DNA from: JAVVEW01 sp032251045
GTDB taxonomy: Bacteria > Pseudomonadota > Gammaproteobacteria > Methylococcales > Methylomonadaceae
Direction: 5' to 3'
DNA length: 32,233 bases
NCBI GenBank assembly: GCA_032251045.1
Contig: JAVVEW010000030.1
Location: 1-32,233, forward strand
A model generated the notes under the pieces. The model worked only from the letters and a program-made list of their open reading frames with translations. It was not told the origin of the DNA and did no database searches. This document shows, piece after piece, positions 14,906-22,842 of the stretch. Numbering within the stretch: the first letter of the stretch is position 1; each line of letters opens with the position of its first letter. The position numbers were made by a program, and so were the translations under genes.

Positions 14906-15886
14906 CTATTCCGGCTTCATGGATTTGAGTTGTTGTTGCAAGACCACGGCCGCCCCTGACATGCCTAACAGGGCGGACAGAGCGATCAGGGTCAGACTGT
15001 CGGTAAAGCTCAGGAAGATCAACTGGAAATTGCTTTCGTAAAGGGCAGACAGATTTTCGATGGGAGGCTTAATGAACAGCAGTACGATCAGTACCAGAAA
15101 CCAGGCGCCGAGGCCTGATAACAAACCCAGCCACAGGCCGGTGTACAAAAAGGGCCGCCGAATAAAGCCATCGGTAGCGCCTACCAGCTTGGCGATTAAG
15201 ACTTCGTCGCGGCGGTTGTTGAGTTCCAGACGAATGGTGTTGCTGACAATAAAAATAACCGCCAAAGCCAGCAAGGTGGCCAGTAGCCAAACGCCGCGCC
15301 TGACCAACTCCACCAACGACCTGAGTCGCTCCACCCAACGTAAATCCATTTGTACGAACGCGACTTCCGGGTATTGATTAAGTTGCCGTTCCAGTTTCTG
15401 CAGCGCGGCGGTATCGGTCACTGTGGCCTTGGGTATGACCTGAATCACGCCGGGTAAGGGATTTTCGGTCAATACATCCAGTGCTTCGCCAAAGCCGCTG
15501 TAGCGGCGAAATTCCGCCAAACCCTGTGCCTTGTCGATATAGTTGGCTGTGTCGATGGACGTTTGCCGGGCAAGTCGTTGGCTTAAGGCCTGGCCTTTTG
15601 AATCCGCAATATCCGGTTTCAGGAATACCGATAAATGGTGGCTGTATTGGAGCGCGCCGGCGGCCTGATTGACATTGGCTACCAAGACATAAAAACTGGC
15701 CGCCAGGCTGATGGCGACGGTCATGACCGCGATGGTCATGAATGCCGACCAGGGGCTGCGCAGCAAACGGCCCAGACTAGATAGCAAGGCATGGCCATGT
15801 TGTTCCAGATAGCCGCTCAGATGAGTGCGCCAATCCGGGCGTGAAGGGTGCGGGACGGGGCGTCGTTTGCGCATCACATTACTCAA
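14906..15886 (-). CDS. ftsX: Cell-division protein FtsX
   Basis: A 326-residue inner-membrane protein, partner of FtsE in the ABC-like complex that links the divisome to activation of septal peptidoglycan hydrolases. After a basic cytoplasmic N-terminus (about 45 residues) comes the first membrane helix (MTIAVMTVAISLAASFYVLV), a periplasmic loop of about 100 residues, then three more helices (LLATLLALAVIFIVSNTI, GLLSGLGAWFLVLIVLLFI, LTLIALSALLGMSGAAVVL). This is the four-helix FtsX/permease topology, with NRRDEVLIAKLVGAT as the conserved coupling segment. It overlaps ftsE by 8 bp. rpoH follows in the same direction after 195 bp. Confidence 0.94.
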   Translation of the reverse strand: MSNVMRKRRPVPHPSRPDWRTHLSGYLEQHGHALLSSLGRLLRSPWSAFMTIAVMTVAISLAASFYVLVANVNQAAGALQYSHHLSVFLKPDIADSKGQALSQRLARQTSIDTANYIDKAQGLAEFRRYSGFGEALDVLTENPLPGVIQVIPKATVTDTAALQKLERQLNQYPEVAFVQMDLRWVERLRSLVELVRRGVWLLATLLALAVIFIVSNTIRLELNNRRDEVLIAKLVGATDGFIRRPFLYTGLWLGLLSGLGAWFLVLIVLLFIKPPIENLSALYESNFQLIFLSFTDSLTLIALSALLGMSGAAVVLQQQLKSMKPE

Positions 15887-16538
15887 AAAGACGGCCCTGA
15901 TTCAGCTGCAAGACCCGGCGGTCCAGACGCTCGATCAAGGCGATATCATGACTGGCGATCATTACCGTCACGCCCACTTGTTCAAATGCGATAAACAGAC
16001 GCATGATTTCTTCAGACAATTGGGGGTCCAGGTTGCCGGTAGGTTCGTCGGCCAGAATCAGCGGGGGTTTGTTGATAATGGCCCGAGCGATACCGACCCG
16101 TTGCTGTTCGCCACCAGACAAAGTGGCCGGATATTGACGCTCTTTACCCAGCAGGCCGACTTTATCCAGCGCGGCGCGTACTTTACGTGCGATGCGGTCG
16201 CGGCTGTGGCCTTGTACTACCAGTGGCAAGGCGACATTGTCGAAAACGGTGCGGTCTTGCAGCAGTTTGTAATCCTGAAAAATCAGGCCGAGTTTGCGGC
16301 GCAGCTTGGGTATATGCCGATCCTTGAGTTTGTTGAGACTCTGTCCATCGAGCACGATCTGGCCGCGCTGACAGCGTTCCATGAGCGCGATCAATTTCAG
16401 CAAAGTCGATTTGCCAGCCCCGGAATGGCCGGTTAGAAATACCAGCTCCCCGGCATTCAGGTTAAAGCTGACATCCTGCAAGGCCTCCTTGCCATCGGGA
16501 TAGCGTTTGCTGACATGATCAAACTGCAACATGGTCAA
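15879..16538 (-). CDS. ftsE: Cell-division ATP-binding protein FtsE
   Basis: A 219-residue ABC ATPase that powers FtsX. Walker A is GHSGAGKST (near residue 38), the signature LSGGEQQRVGIARAI is near 140, Walker B LILADEPTGNLD follows, and the switch histidine sits in VMIASHD. The size and the opening MLQFDHVSKRYPDGKEAL are those of FtsE. It overlaps ftsY by 4 bp upstream (ATGA type) and ftsX by 8 bp downstream, so the three genes are translationally coupled. Confidence 0.95.
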   Translation of the reverse strand: MTMLQFDHVSKRYPDGKEALQDVSFNLNAGELVFLTGHSGAGKSTLLKLIALMERCQRGQIVLDGQSLNKLKDRHIPKLRRKLGLIFQDYKLLQDRTVFDNVALPLVVQGHSRDRIARKVRAALDKVGLLGKERQYPATLSGGEQQRVGIARAIINKPPLILADEPTGNLDPQLSEEIMRLFIAFEQVGVTVMIASHDIALIERLDRRVLQLNQGRLFE

Positions 16539-18385
16539 GGTGCTTGTTGAAAAAGTGCGGTGATAAAGTGTTCGGCATTGAAATCCTGTAAATCTTCGAT
16601 GCCTTCACCGACGCCAATCAGCCGAATCGGCAGCTTGAGCTGGTCGGCCAGGGCAAAGATGACGCCGCCTTTGGCGGTGCCGTCCAGCTTGGTCAGAGCC
16701 AGGCCGGTCACGCCCATGCTGTCATGAAATTGCTTGGCCTGGGCCAGGCCATTTTGACCGATACCGGCATCCAGTACCAGCAATACCTCATGAGGAGCGC
16801 CAGGATCAAGCTTGGCCATGATGCGTTTGACTTTCTTCAGCTCTTCCATCAGGTTGCTTTTGGTATGCAGGCGTCCGGCGGTGTCGGCAATCAATACATC
16901 CACTTGCTTGTTCTGCGCCGATTGCAAGGCATCAAAAATCACCGATGCGGAATCGGCCCCGGTGGCTTGGGCGACCACGGGAACATGATTGCGTTCGCCC
17001 CACACTTGCAATTGCTCGACCGCCGCTGCTCGGAAGGTATCGCCGGCGGCCAGCATGACGTTCAGTCCTTGATGGCTCAAGCGTTTGGCCAGCTTGCCAA
17101 TGGTGGTGGTTTTGCCGGCGCCATTGACGCCCACGACCAGAATGACAAACGGTCGCTGTTGGCGATCAATAACCAGCGGCTGACTGAGTGGCGCCAGTAG
17201 TGCGGTTAATTCTTCTTGTAGCAGACGGCTGAGCTGAGCGCGCTCTACTGTGGTTTGACCGGCCAAACGGGTGCTGAGTTTCTCCAAAATCGTTGTGGTG
17301 GTGGTAATGCCCACATCCGCCATCAGCAATTGGCTTTCAACTTGCTCTAAAATAACATCCAGACTGGCTTCGGCGCCGGCGAAGTCATTGAGCCAGCCGG
17401 TCAGTCCGCCACGGGTTTTACCCAATTGCGTTTGCAATCGGCCCAGCAAATCCACGGGCGTGGCCGCAGGTTCTGCCGTCTGGTCGGGTGATGCGGACGT
17501 CTCGACCACGCGCCGCAGGCGTTGGTAGCGGCGTTCCTTGCCAAGGCCAAGCAAGGGCGGCAGCAGCAAAAAGGCGCTGTATTGCCACCAGCTGCTCAAA
17601 GCAAGCAAAGCCGATTGTTGCAGCAGTGCCACACTGACACCTAATTGTACTAACCATAACACCAGCAGCCACATGGCATGGCCGCGCAGCAAAGGTGTGT
17701 GACGTTGAATCAGTGCCCATAGCGCCAGGCAGAAGATGCTGACATCGGCTACTAGCATGGATAGCTGTTGCGCGGCAAACAAGGCTTGTGTGGGGGTGTC
17801 GGTTTCAATCAGCAGCCAGTCACCTAGCGCCGTTAGCCAGATCATGATGTCTGGCATTGGCAGGGTTAGTGGATAGTGACTGGGCCAGTGTGGCAAGTAT
17901 CCGGGCAAGGACAACCACTGACCGAACAGGCTGGCCAGTAAGGTTGCGACCAGTGCCACGCCCAGCATTACACTGGGCATCAGACTGGCGGGGCGTTTCT
18001 GCCAGCCGTGGCGTAAATGCCAGAACAAGGACAGCGCCAGCACGAACCCGGACAGCTCCAGTAGCCAGTTAAGCCCGCTGTATAAAACGAGGCCTACGCC
18101 CAGTGACGGGTAAAACACGGCCAGCCCCAGTAATGCCAACTGCACATTAAAATAAAACATGGCCTGTAGGCGCAGCCCCAGAGGCGCTTTTTTAGCTATC
18201 CAGCTTAGCAGCATCATAGCCCACGCCAGCACGACCAGTATCAGACGCAGTCCGTGTTGGTTGAGAAACGCTGGCACCGTGTCCGTTGCTGCCGCCGGTA
18301 ACGGCAGAAGTAACATCGGCCAGTCGTAGACAGCCGCCTGGCCGACCGTTAGCAATAACAGAATGAAGACTAAAATTTTGAACAT
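16535..18385 (-). CDS. ftsY: SRP receptor FtsY with an N-terminal multi-pass membrane domain
   Basis: A 616-residue protein with two halves. Residues about 315-616 are a complete SRP GTPase NG domain: an amphipathic entry helix, the N bundle, G1 GVNGAGKTTT (419-428), AAGDTFRAAA (446-455), DTAGR (501-505), TKLDGTAKGG (565-574) and the closing GVGEGIEDLQDF. One oddity is LDAGIGQNG where most have a Thr/Ser in the DASTGQN motif. Residues about 1-282 hold some eight or nine hydrophobic segments (for example 45-64, 75-92, 135-156, 205-226, 236-256, 261-281) instead of the usual acidic A domain. FtsY is the membrane receptor for ribosomes translating membrane proteins, so this form would be permanently anchored. 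The reading frame is continuous, and it begins three bases after the SCO-like gene. Confidence 0.93.
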   Translation of the reverse strand: MFKILVFILLLLTVGQAAVYDWPMLLLPLPAAATDTVPAFLNQHGLRLILVVLAWAMMLLSWIAKKAPLGLRLQAMFYFNVQLALLGLAVFYPSLGVGLVLYSGLNWLLELSGFVLALSLFWHLRHGWQKRPASLMPSVMLGVALVATLLASLFGQWLSLPGYLPHWPSHYPLTLPMPDIMIWLTALGDWLLIETDTPTQALFAAQQLSMLVADVSIFCLALWALIQRHTPLLRGHAMWLLVLWLVQLGVSVALLQQSALLALSSWWQYSAFLLLPPLLGLGKERRYQRLRRVVETSASPDQTAEPAATPVDLLGRLQTQLGKTRGGLTGWLNDFAGAEASLDVILEQVESQLLMADVGITTTTTILEKLSTRLAGQTTVERAQLSRLLQEELTALLAPLSQPLVIDRQQRPFVILVVGVNGAGKTTTIGKLAKRLSHQGLNVMLAAGDTFRAAAVEQLQVWGERNHVPVVAQATGADSASVIFDALQSAQNKQVDVLIADTAGRLHTKSNLMEELKKVKRIMAKLDPGAPHEVLLVLDAGIGQNGLAQAKQFHDSMGVTGLALTKLDGTAKGGVIFALADQLKLPIRLIGVGEGIEDLQDFNAEHFITALFQQAP

Positions 18386-18388
18386 GGA

Positions 18389-18970
18389 TTAACCGATTTG
18401 GGAAACGGAGAGCAGTTTTTTCAAATCGTCACGCACCTGGTAGGGATCAAAGTCTTCCTCGTACCACATGATGAGATTGGTTAAAGGGTCCAGCACTACC
18501 AGGCTGTCAGCCTGCTGGGGGATGGGTAGTTTGGCCAGCTGCGCCTTAAGTTCGGGGGCGGCGAGCAGTTTCAGCACAAGCGGGTCTTCCGGCCAATTAT
18601 GCGGCTGGGTGTTGCGGTCAATCAGCAAGGCAGCGCGGCGAATGCGGCTTAAATCCTTGTTCATCATCAAACGCAGTTGTTTGGATTTATGCAGACTCTC
18701 CAGACAGGTCGGCCCGCAGGTGTCGCCGCGCACCAGATGCAGCAGCACCCAACGGCCATGCAGTTGAGTTATATGTTCACGGGCAAAAGCATCGGCGCCG
18801 ATCAGCTGGGTGCGCTCGATGGGATGGGCGGGGGTCAGTAACTGGCCGTGGGCGGTCGGTTTGCCCAGATATTCGGGGTTTTGGGCAAACCAAAACGCCA
18901 GCAACATGGGCGCCAGCGCCAGCAGAAAAATAATAATCAGCAGGACTCGGCTTTTTAACTGCATGTTCAT
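18389..18970 (-). CDS. SCO-like thioredoxin-fold protein of cytochrome oxidase assembly
   Basis: A 193-residue protein with one N-terminal membrane anchor (about 8-28) and a periplasmic domain of thioredoxin-like type. A Cys-x3-Cys pair (TCGPTC, Cys85 and Cys89) lies where SCO proteins bind copper for delivery to cytochrome c oxidase. The neighbouring pattern LHLVRGDTCGPTC resembles the small protein that commonly follows SURF1 in pseudomonad cox clusters. The open frame extends to 19033, but I place the start at 18970 because that ATG overlaps the SURF1 stop (ATGA), leaves a neat signal anchor, and removes a stretch that is only SURF1 coding sequence in another frame. The specific partner is not shown by sequence. 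Confidence 0.72.
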   Translation of the reverse strand: MNMQLKSRVLLIIIFLLALAPMLLAFWFAQNPEYLGKPTAHGQLLTPAHPIERTQLIGADAFAREHITQLHGRWVLLHLVRGDTCGPTCLESLHKSKQLRLMMNKDLSRIRRAALLIDRNTQPHNWPEDPLVLKLLAAPELKAQLAKLPIPQQADSLVVLDPLTNLIMWYEEDFDPYQVRDDLKKLLSVSQIG

Positions 18971-19668
18971 GAGTGTTTTCGTCGTCGATAAAGCGTTAAC
19001 AAAACAGGCCAGGTCAGCGCCAGGCCAAACCATTGCACGGCATAGGCCTGGTGTTTTTCCGGTGGCATGGGCATGGGCGTGTGCCAGTCGCGTAGATACC
19101 CCTGAGGCTCGGCTGGCGCCAGTTCAATCTGAAACGGCGCAATACTTGCCTCTAAATGTCGTGCTAAACGCTCAGGGTCGATGACGCCCACCCGGCTTGG
19201 CCAGCCGGGGCTAGGTTCGGTGGCGCCCTGCAAGCGGATACCGACATCGGGAAATCGGTTGATGCGCCCGGTGAGTGTGGTGACAGGTTCGGTAAGCGAT
19301 ATGTCAGGCTGTTGCTCGCGCCGCGCCGGCCAGGGAATCCAGCCGCGATTAACCAGCACTACGTTGGCCGAATCCTGCAGCACGAACGGTGTCAATACCA
19401 GAAAACCTGCCCGGCCTTGATGCAGTTGGTTGTCCAGCAAAATCTGGCGATTGGCTTGATAATGGCCATGCAGGCGCACTGGCCGATAGCGGTCGGCCGT
19501 TAAATTGATCGCGTAAGTGTCAGCCAGTTGCAGAACTTCGGCGGTTTGGCTTTGTTGTATTTGCGCCAGCAAGGCCGCTTTTTCCTGGCCTCGGCCCAAT
19601 TGCCAAAAGCCCAGTAGCGCCAGCGCCAGCGTCGGCAACAGTAACAAAAAAATGCGTGATAACAGCAT
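18967..19668 (-). CDS. SURF1-family cytochrome oxidase assembly protein
   Basis: A 233-residue inner-membrane protein with the SURF1 layout: one N-terminal helix ending in the conserved GFWQLGRGQEK, a large periplasmic loop, and a C-terminal helix (YAVQWFGLALTWPVLLTLY). Family hallmarks are present: RYRPVRLHGHY, LVNRGWIPWP, and PPEKHQAYAVQWFGLA. SURF1 helps insert heme a into subunit I of aa3 oxidases, so an aa3-type oxidase is probably encoded elsewhere. The stop codon overlaps the start of the SCO-like gene. The pair is then followed by ftsY, ftsE and ftsX without gaps, an uncommon link between respiratory assembly and membrane targeting or division genes. Confidence 0.92.
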   Translation of the reverse strand: MLLSRIFLLLLPTLALALLGFWQLGRGQEKAALLAQIQQSQTAEVLQLADTYAINLTADRYRPVRLHGHYQANRQILLDNQLHQGRAGFLVLTPFVLQDSANVVLVNRGWIPWPARREQQPDISLTEPVTTLTGRINRFPDVGIRLQGATEPSPGWPSRVGVIDPERLARHLEASIAPFQIELAPAEPQGYLRDWHTPMPMPPEKHQAYAVQWFGLALTWPVLLTLYRRRKHS

Positions 19669-19804
19669 GGTTACTCAAGCATGAAGTGATGATAACCGGC
19701 CATTGTCCCATTTTCAGGACAGCCTGTGCAATGTTCTGCGCCAGGGCCTGGTGTGGCAGCCGGTCGAATGTACATAGAGCGGTCGTGCTGGCGTCATAAC
19801 ACTT

Positions 19805-20593
19805 TTAACGCCATGGCAATTTAAGCAGCTTGCCGAAGCTCAGTTGCGAGGCGGTGCGTAAATCAGGCAGGCCGATGGCCAGGGTGGTTTGCGGCTGTTT
19901 GGGCGTTTTGGTCAAGGTTTGAAATAACCGGTCCCAGCATGACAGTGAGAAGCCATAATTGCTGTTCATTTCGGTGCCATCGGTGGAATGATGAATGCGA
20001 TGTAAGTCCGGGGTAATGATGAACAGGCGCAGTGCATGTTCCATCGCGGCAGGCAGGCGAATGTTGCCGTGATTGAAAGTGGCTGCGGCATTGAGTACGA
20101 TTTCAAACGTGACCACCGTCCAGACAGGTGCGCCCAATAACAGCACGCACAAGGATTTATAAAGCATGGAAAGCAGAATTTCCAAGGGGTGAAAGCGCAC
20201 CGCAGTGCTGGCATCGAACATTAAATCGCTGTGATGTACTTGATGTAAACGCCATAACCACGGCCAGCGATGGGCGGCAATATGTTGGCCATAAATGGCC
20301 AGGTCAAGCGCCAGCAGCGCCAATATGCCGTGTAGCCAGGCCGGGCCGGGCAGGTTCGGTATCAGGCCAAAGGCGTGCGCTTGCGTCCACTGTGCGGTCA
20401 ATACCGCCCAGGCGCCGATGCTAACGCGCATAACCAGGATGTTAGTCAGCGCCAGGCCCAGATTATTTGGCCAGCGGCGGCTGCGTTGCGCATGAGGACG
20501 TCTAGGCCATAGCCACTCCCAGGCGATGATCAATAAAAAAACGCCGATTGCAATGGGTAGTCGCCAGGTGCTGTCAGGCATGTTAAGACTCAT
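19805..20593 (-). CDS. Sterol desaturase / fatty acid hydroxylase family protein
   Basis: A 262-residue membrane di-iron oxygenase of the fatty-acid hydroxylase superfamily. Four hydrophobic segments surround the metal-binding histidine clusters: HIAAH (HxxxH), HQVHHSD (HxxHH) near the middle, and HRIHHS (HxxHH) later. A WLWRLHQVHHS context is typical of the subgroup. Such enzymes hydroxylate or desaturate sterols, carotenoids, hopanoids or lipid chains, and the substrate cannot be told from this sequence. A 136-bp gap separates it from SURF1, so it may be a separate unit. It is divergent from erpA, sharing a 149-bp promoter region. Confidence 0.85.
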   Translation of the reverse strand: MSLNMPDSTWRLPIAIGVFLLIIAWEWLWPRRPHAQRSRRWPNNLGLALTNILVMRVSIGAWAVLTAQWTQAHAFGLIPNLPGPAWLHGILALLALDLAIYGQHIAAHRWPWLWRLHQVHHSDLMFDASTAVRFHPLEILLSMLYKSLCVLLLGAPVWTVVTFEIVLNAAATFNHGNIRLPAAMEHALRLFIITPDLHRIHHSTDGTEMNSNYGFSLSCWDRLFQTLTKTPKQPQTTLAIGLPDLRTASQLSFGKLLKLPWR

Positions 20594-20673
20594 ATAGGCT
20601 TTGGAAAATGCTATTTTATACTGTTTGCTTGTCTGCTATGGCATCAAGGCCAAATGATTGTGGCGTCGGGTTT

Positions 20674-20698
20674 ATTCTTGACTAATTTAATCAGGAAA
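20674..20698 (+). promoter_or_regulatory. IscR-like operator upstream of erpA
   Basis: CTTGACTAATTTAATCAGG inside this stretch is a near-palindrome matching the type 1 IscR motif, whose core is roughly TTGACTAAATTAGTCAGG. TTGACT could also be the -35 of the erpA promoter, so bound IscR would repress it. erpA is a known IscR target in E. coli. The matching -10 is weak: TATAGC at 20704-20709 is 20 bp away. Confidence 0.55.
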
Positions 20699-20742
20699 GG
20701 CAGTATAGCGATTGTTTGTTTGAGCGAAAGTGTGGAGAAGCG

Positions 20743-21075
20743 ATGAGCCAGGCATTAAATTTTACCGATAGCGCCGCTGCTAAAGTGGGCGCATTAATTG
20801 AAGAAGAAGGCAATCCGAACCTGAAACTTAGGGTTTATGTTTCCGGTGGCGGTTGTTCAGGGTTCCAGTATGGTTTCACGTTTGATGAGGAAACCCATGA
20901 CGATGACACCCAGATTATGAAAAGCGGTGTGACGGTGTTGATTGATGCCATGAGCATTCAATATCTGACCGGTGCCGAAATTGATTATAAGGAAGATGTT
21001 TCTGGCGCACAGTTTGTCATTCGTAACCCGAATGCCAGTACGACCTGTGGTTGCGGTTCGTCTTTTTCGGTATGA
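20743..21075 (+). CDS. erpA: Iron-sulfur cluster insertion protein ErpA
   Basis: A 110-residue A-type Fe-S carrier that passes clusters to target enzymes such as those of isoprenoid synthesis and respiration. The three cluster ligands are in place: Cys38 in GGGCSGFQYGF, and Cys102 and Cys104 in TCGCGSSFSV. The block NPNLKLRVYVSGGGCSGFQY is that of ErpA rather than IscA or SufA. An open frame extends nine codons further up, but ATG 20743 has GGAGA at the right distance and matches the family's N-terminus. It stands alone, with an IscR-like site upstream, and converges on the redoxin gene. Confidence 0.95.
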   Translation: MSQALNFTDSAAAKVGALIEEEGNPNLKLRVYVSGGGCSGFQYGFTFDEETHDDDTQIMKSGVTVLIDAMSIQYLTGAEIDYKEDVSGAQFVIRNPNASTTCGCGSSFSV

Positions 21076-21168
21076 CTTTATCGAACCTGTGTGTCGCCGC
21101 TGCCGCAGGGTAGCGGGATGGGCGTCCTGGTTTGGGCTGTCCCGGTCATTGCCTGCCGTGGCGGTGAA

Positions 21169-21639
21169 TTAAGCCTGCGCCAGTAATTGCCCCAGCCACA
21201 TGCCCAGGCGCAAATCATCAATCTGGCCGAATTCATGCACCCGCAGTCGCCCTGTATGGTCAACCAGCAACAGGCTGGGCGTGCCTTGCATGCCGTAATC
21301 GCGCATGGTTTTTGGCACGGCCGATACGCTGTCTGCCTGGTCAATTCCAACCGGATGGGTGATGCGGTTTTCATACAGAAACGCCCGTAAAGCGGCTTCG
21401 GTCATCACCTCATGGTGTTCGAATACGGTATGCAACCCTATCACCACTAAACCTTTCCCGGCATATAAACGATGCACGCGCTCAGCCTGAGGGATGGCGT
21501 GTTGCACACAACCGGGGCAAAGCATTTGAAAGCTGTGAATCATCACCACGTTGCCTTGCAGTTCATGCAGACTCAGGTGGGTTTCGCTATTCAGCCAGGT
21601 GCTGACTTGCCAGTCGGGTAAGGGGGTTGTTGCATTCAT
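21169..21639 (-). CDS. Cytoplasmic redoxin (TlpA/AhpC-like thiol oxidoreductase)
   Basis: A 156-residue thioredoxin-fold protein. The active site is CPGC in FQMLCPGCVQHAIPQ at the end of the first strand-helix unit. An expected cis-proline lies in MQGTPSLLLVD, and the HTVFEHHEVMT loop carries the extra residues seen in redoxin-type proteins. It has no signal peptide if started at ATG 21639. That start overlaps the dsbB stop (ATGA) and leaves MNATTPLPDW as the N-terminus. Upstream codons in the same frame belong to dsbB sequence. It is the last gene of the long der operon and sits directly after DsbB, so a role in thiol-disulfide exchange is likely. The partner protein is unknown. Confidence 0.82.
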   Translation of the reverse strand: MNATTPLPDWQVSTWLNSETHLSLHELQGNVVMIHSFQMLCPGCVQHAIPQAERVHRLYAGKGLVVIGLHTVFEHHEVMTEAALRAFLYENRITHPVGIDQADSVSAVPKTMRDYGMQGTPSLLLVDHTGRLRVHEFGQIDDLRLGMWLGQLLAQA

Positions 21640-22157
21640 GGCAGGTTGTCGTTTTTGTGCCACCATTGCGCCAGACTCCAGCTGGCCAGCAGCAAAAAGG
21701 CGATCAGTGTCCAAGCGGGCATACTTAGGCCCAGCAAGGTCCAGTTGACTTCCGCGCAGTCGCCGGTTCCAGACAGCATCAGTTTAACGGTTTCCCACCA
21801 CGGGAAATTGGCCAGTATATAGTCCAGGCCAGGCCCGCATTCGGGAATTTTGTCTTCGGGTAAATGCTGTAACCAGACATGTCGGGTGGAAATGCTGGCG
21901 CCAAACAGCGCTGCCAACGCACCGAGCACGGCATAGCGTTGGCGCCCGGTGCGGCGAGGATGGTGCACGGCGGCTATTAAAAATACCACTCCGGTGGCCA
22001 GAATCGCCAGGCGTTGGGAAATACAGAGGGGGCAAGGCTCCAGGCCATCGACAAATTGAAAGTAAGCGCCCATGCCTAGCAGTCCGGCGCAACCTGCAGC
22101 GCCTAGACCAAACCAGAGGCGAGGGTGTAACCAAAGCCAGTTAATCAGTCTTTTCAT
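21636..22157 (-). CDS. dsbB: Disulfide bond formation protein DsbB
   Basis: A 173-residue, four-helix inner-membrane oxidase that recharges DsbA by passing electrons to quinone. The first Cys pair is CPLC (Cys42 and Cys45) at the end of the first periplasmic loop. The second pair is Cys107 (IPECGPG) and Cys134 (TGDCAEV) in the second loop, as in E. coli DsbB. I start at ATG 22157 (MKRLINWLW), where family homology begins. The longer frame upstream is RCK-gene sequence in another frame. It overlaps the RCK gene by 17 bp and the redoxin gene by 4 bp. dsbA is not in the window. Confidence 0.93.
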   Translation of the reverse strand: MKRLINWLWLHPRLWFGLGAAGCAGLLGMGAYFQFVDGLEPCPLCISQRLAILATGVVFLIAAVHHPRRTGRQRYAVLGALAALFGASISTRHVWLQHLPEDKIPECGPGLDYILANFPWWETVKLMLSGTGDCAEVNWTLLGLSMPAWTLIAFLLLASWSLAQWWHKNDNLP

Positions 22158-22842
22158 GTTGAGTCTCGTCAGTAAAACGTTGAATGGCCTGGGTGGGGCC
22201 GAGCACCACCAGAATGTCACCGGCATCCAGCTTATGATCTTCATCACCGAGCACAAATTTCATATCCGGGCCTTGTTCCTGGTCAATCACGCCAAGAATA
22301 ATCAAATTATGCGTTTGTTGCACCTTCAACTCACTAAGCTGGGTTTGTTGCAGGGAGGAGTCTTGGGTAATTAGAATTTCTTCCAGGCTTAAATCCTGGC
22401 GACCGAACACGGTGTGATCGAGCATTTCAATCAAATGCGGTTTTCTGATCAATTCGTGCATCCGGTGGGCACAGATTTGGTAGGGGTCGATAATTTTATC
22501 GGCACCTGCGGCAATCAATTTGTGTGCCGATTGCGGGTCATCCACCAGGGCGATAATTCTGAGTATGGGGTCAATCGTGCGGGCGGAAATGGTCAGAAAC
22601 ACGTTGTCGTAGTCTTGTTTGAAAAAACAAAACAACATTTCTATATCGCGGCCAATACCCAGCGCGATCAAGTCTTCATCGGAGCGGAAATCCAGCGTTT
22701 GCGTGGCCAGGCCAAGATCGTGGGCTTTAGCCAGGCGCTCGTTGTCAGTGTCGGCGTAAATGACTTGAAATTGCTGGGTGTCGAGCCGACTCAACGCCTC
22801 CAGAACAAAGCTGCTGTTGCCGAAAATAGCGATTTTCATCAT
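22141..22842 (-). CDS. Stand-alone RCK (TrkA-N/TrkA-C) potassium-channel regulatory protein
   Basis: A 233-residue cytoplasmic protein with a Rossmann-like TrkA-N fold (about 1-135) and a TrkA-C domain (about 150-225, ending in the typical LDAGDILVVLG). Such proteins regulate K+ channels or transporters by binding nucleotides or ions. The usual glycine-rich dinucleotide loop GxGxxG is replaced by FGNSSFV after the first strand, so classical NAD binding is doubtful. TVFGRQDLSLEEILI is an unusual bridge between the domains. It starts directly after the stop of the K+ channel gene, which has its own RCK pair, so it probably serves as an extra subunit. ATG 22839 is an equally good start. Confidence 0.82.
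   Translation of the reverse strand: MMKIAIFGNSSFVLEALSRLDTQQFQVIYADTDNERLAKAHDLGLATQTLDFRSDEDLIALGIGRDIEMLFCFFKQDYDNVFLTISARTIDPILRIIALVDDPQSAHKLIAAGADKIIDPYQICAHRMHELIRKPHLIEMLDHTVFGRQDLSLEEILITQDSSLQQTQLSELKVQQTHNLIILGVIDQEQGPDMKFVLGDEDHKLDAGDILVVLGPTQAIQRFTDETQHEKTD

Noticed and set aside
15825..16436. A 203-codon frame opposite ftsE
   Set aside because: It mirrors the ABC ATPase gene on the other strand and lacks independent evidence.
21100..21119. A weak CCGCT...AGCGG stem between erpA and the redoxin gene, considered as a terminator
   Set aside because: Only five base pairs and no T-run on either side.
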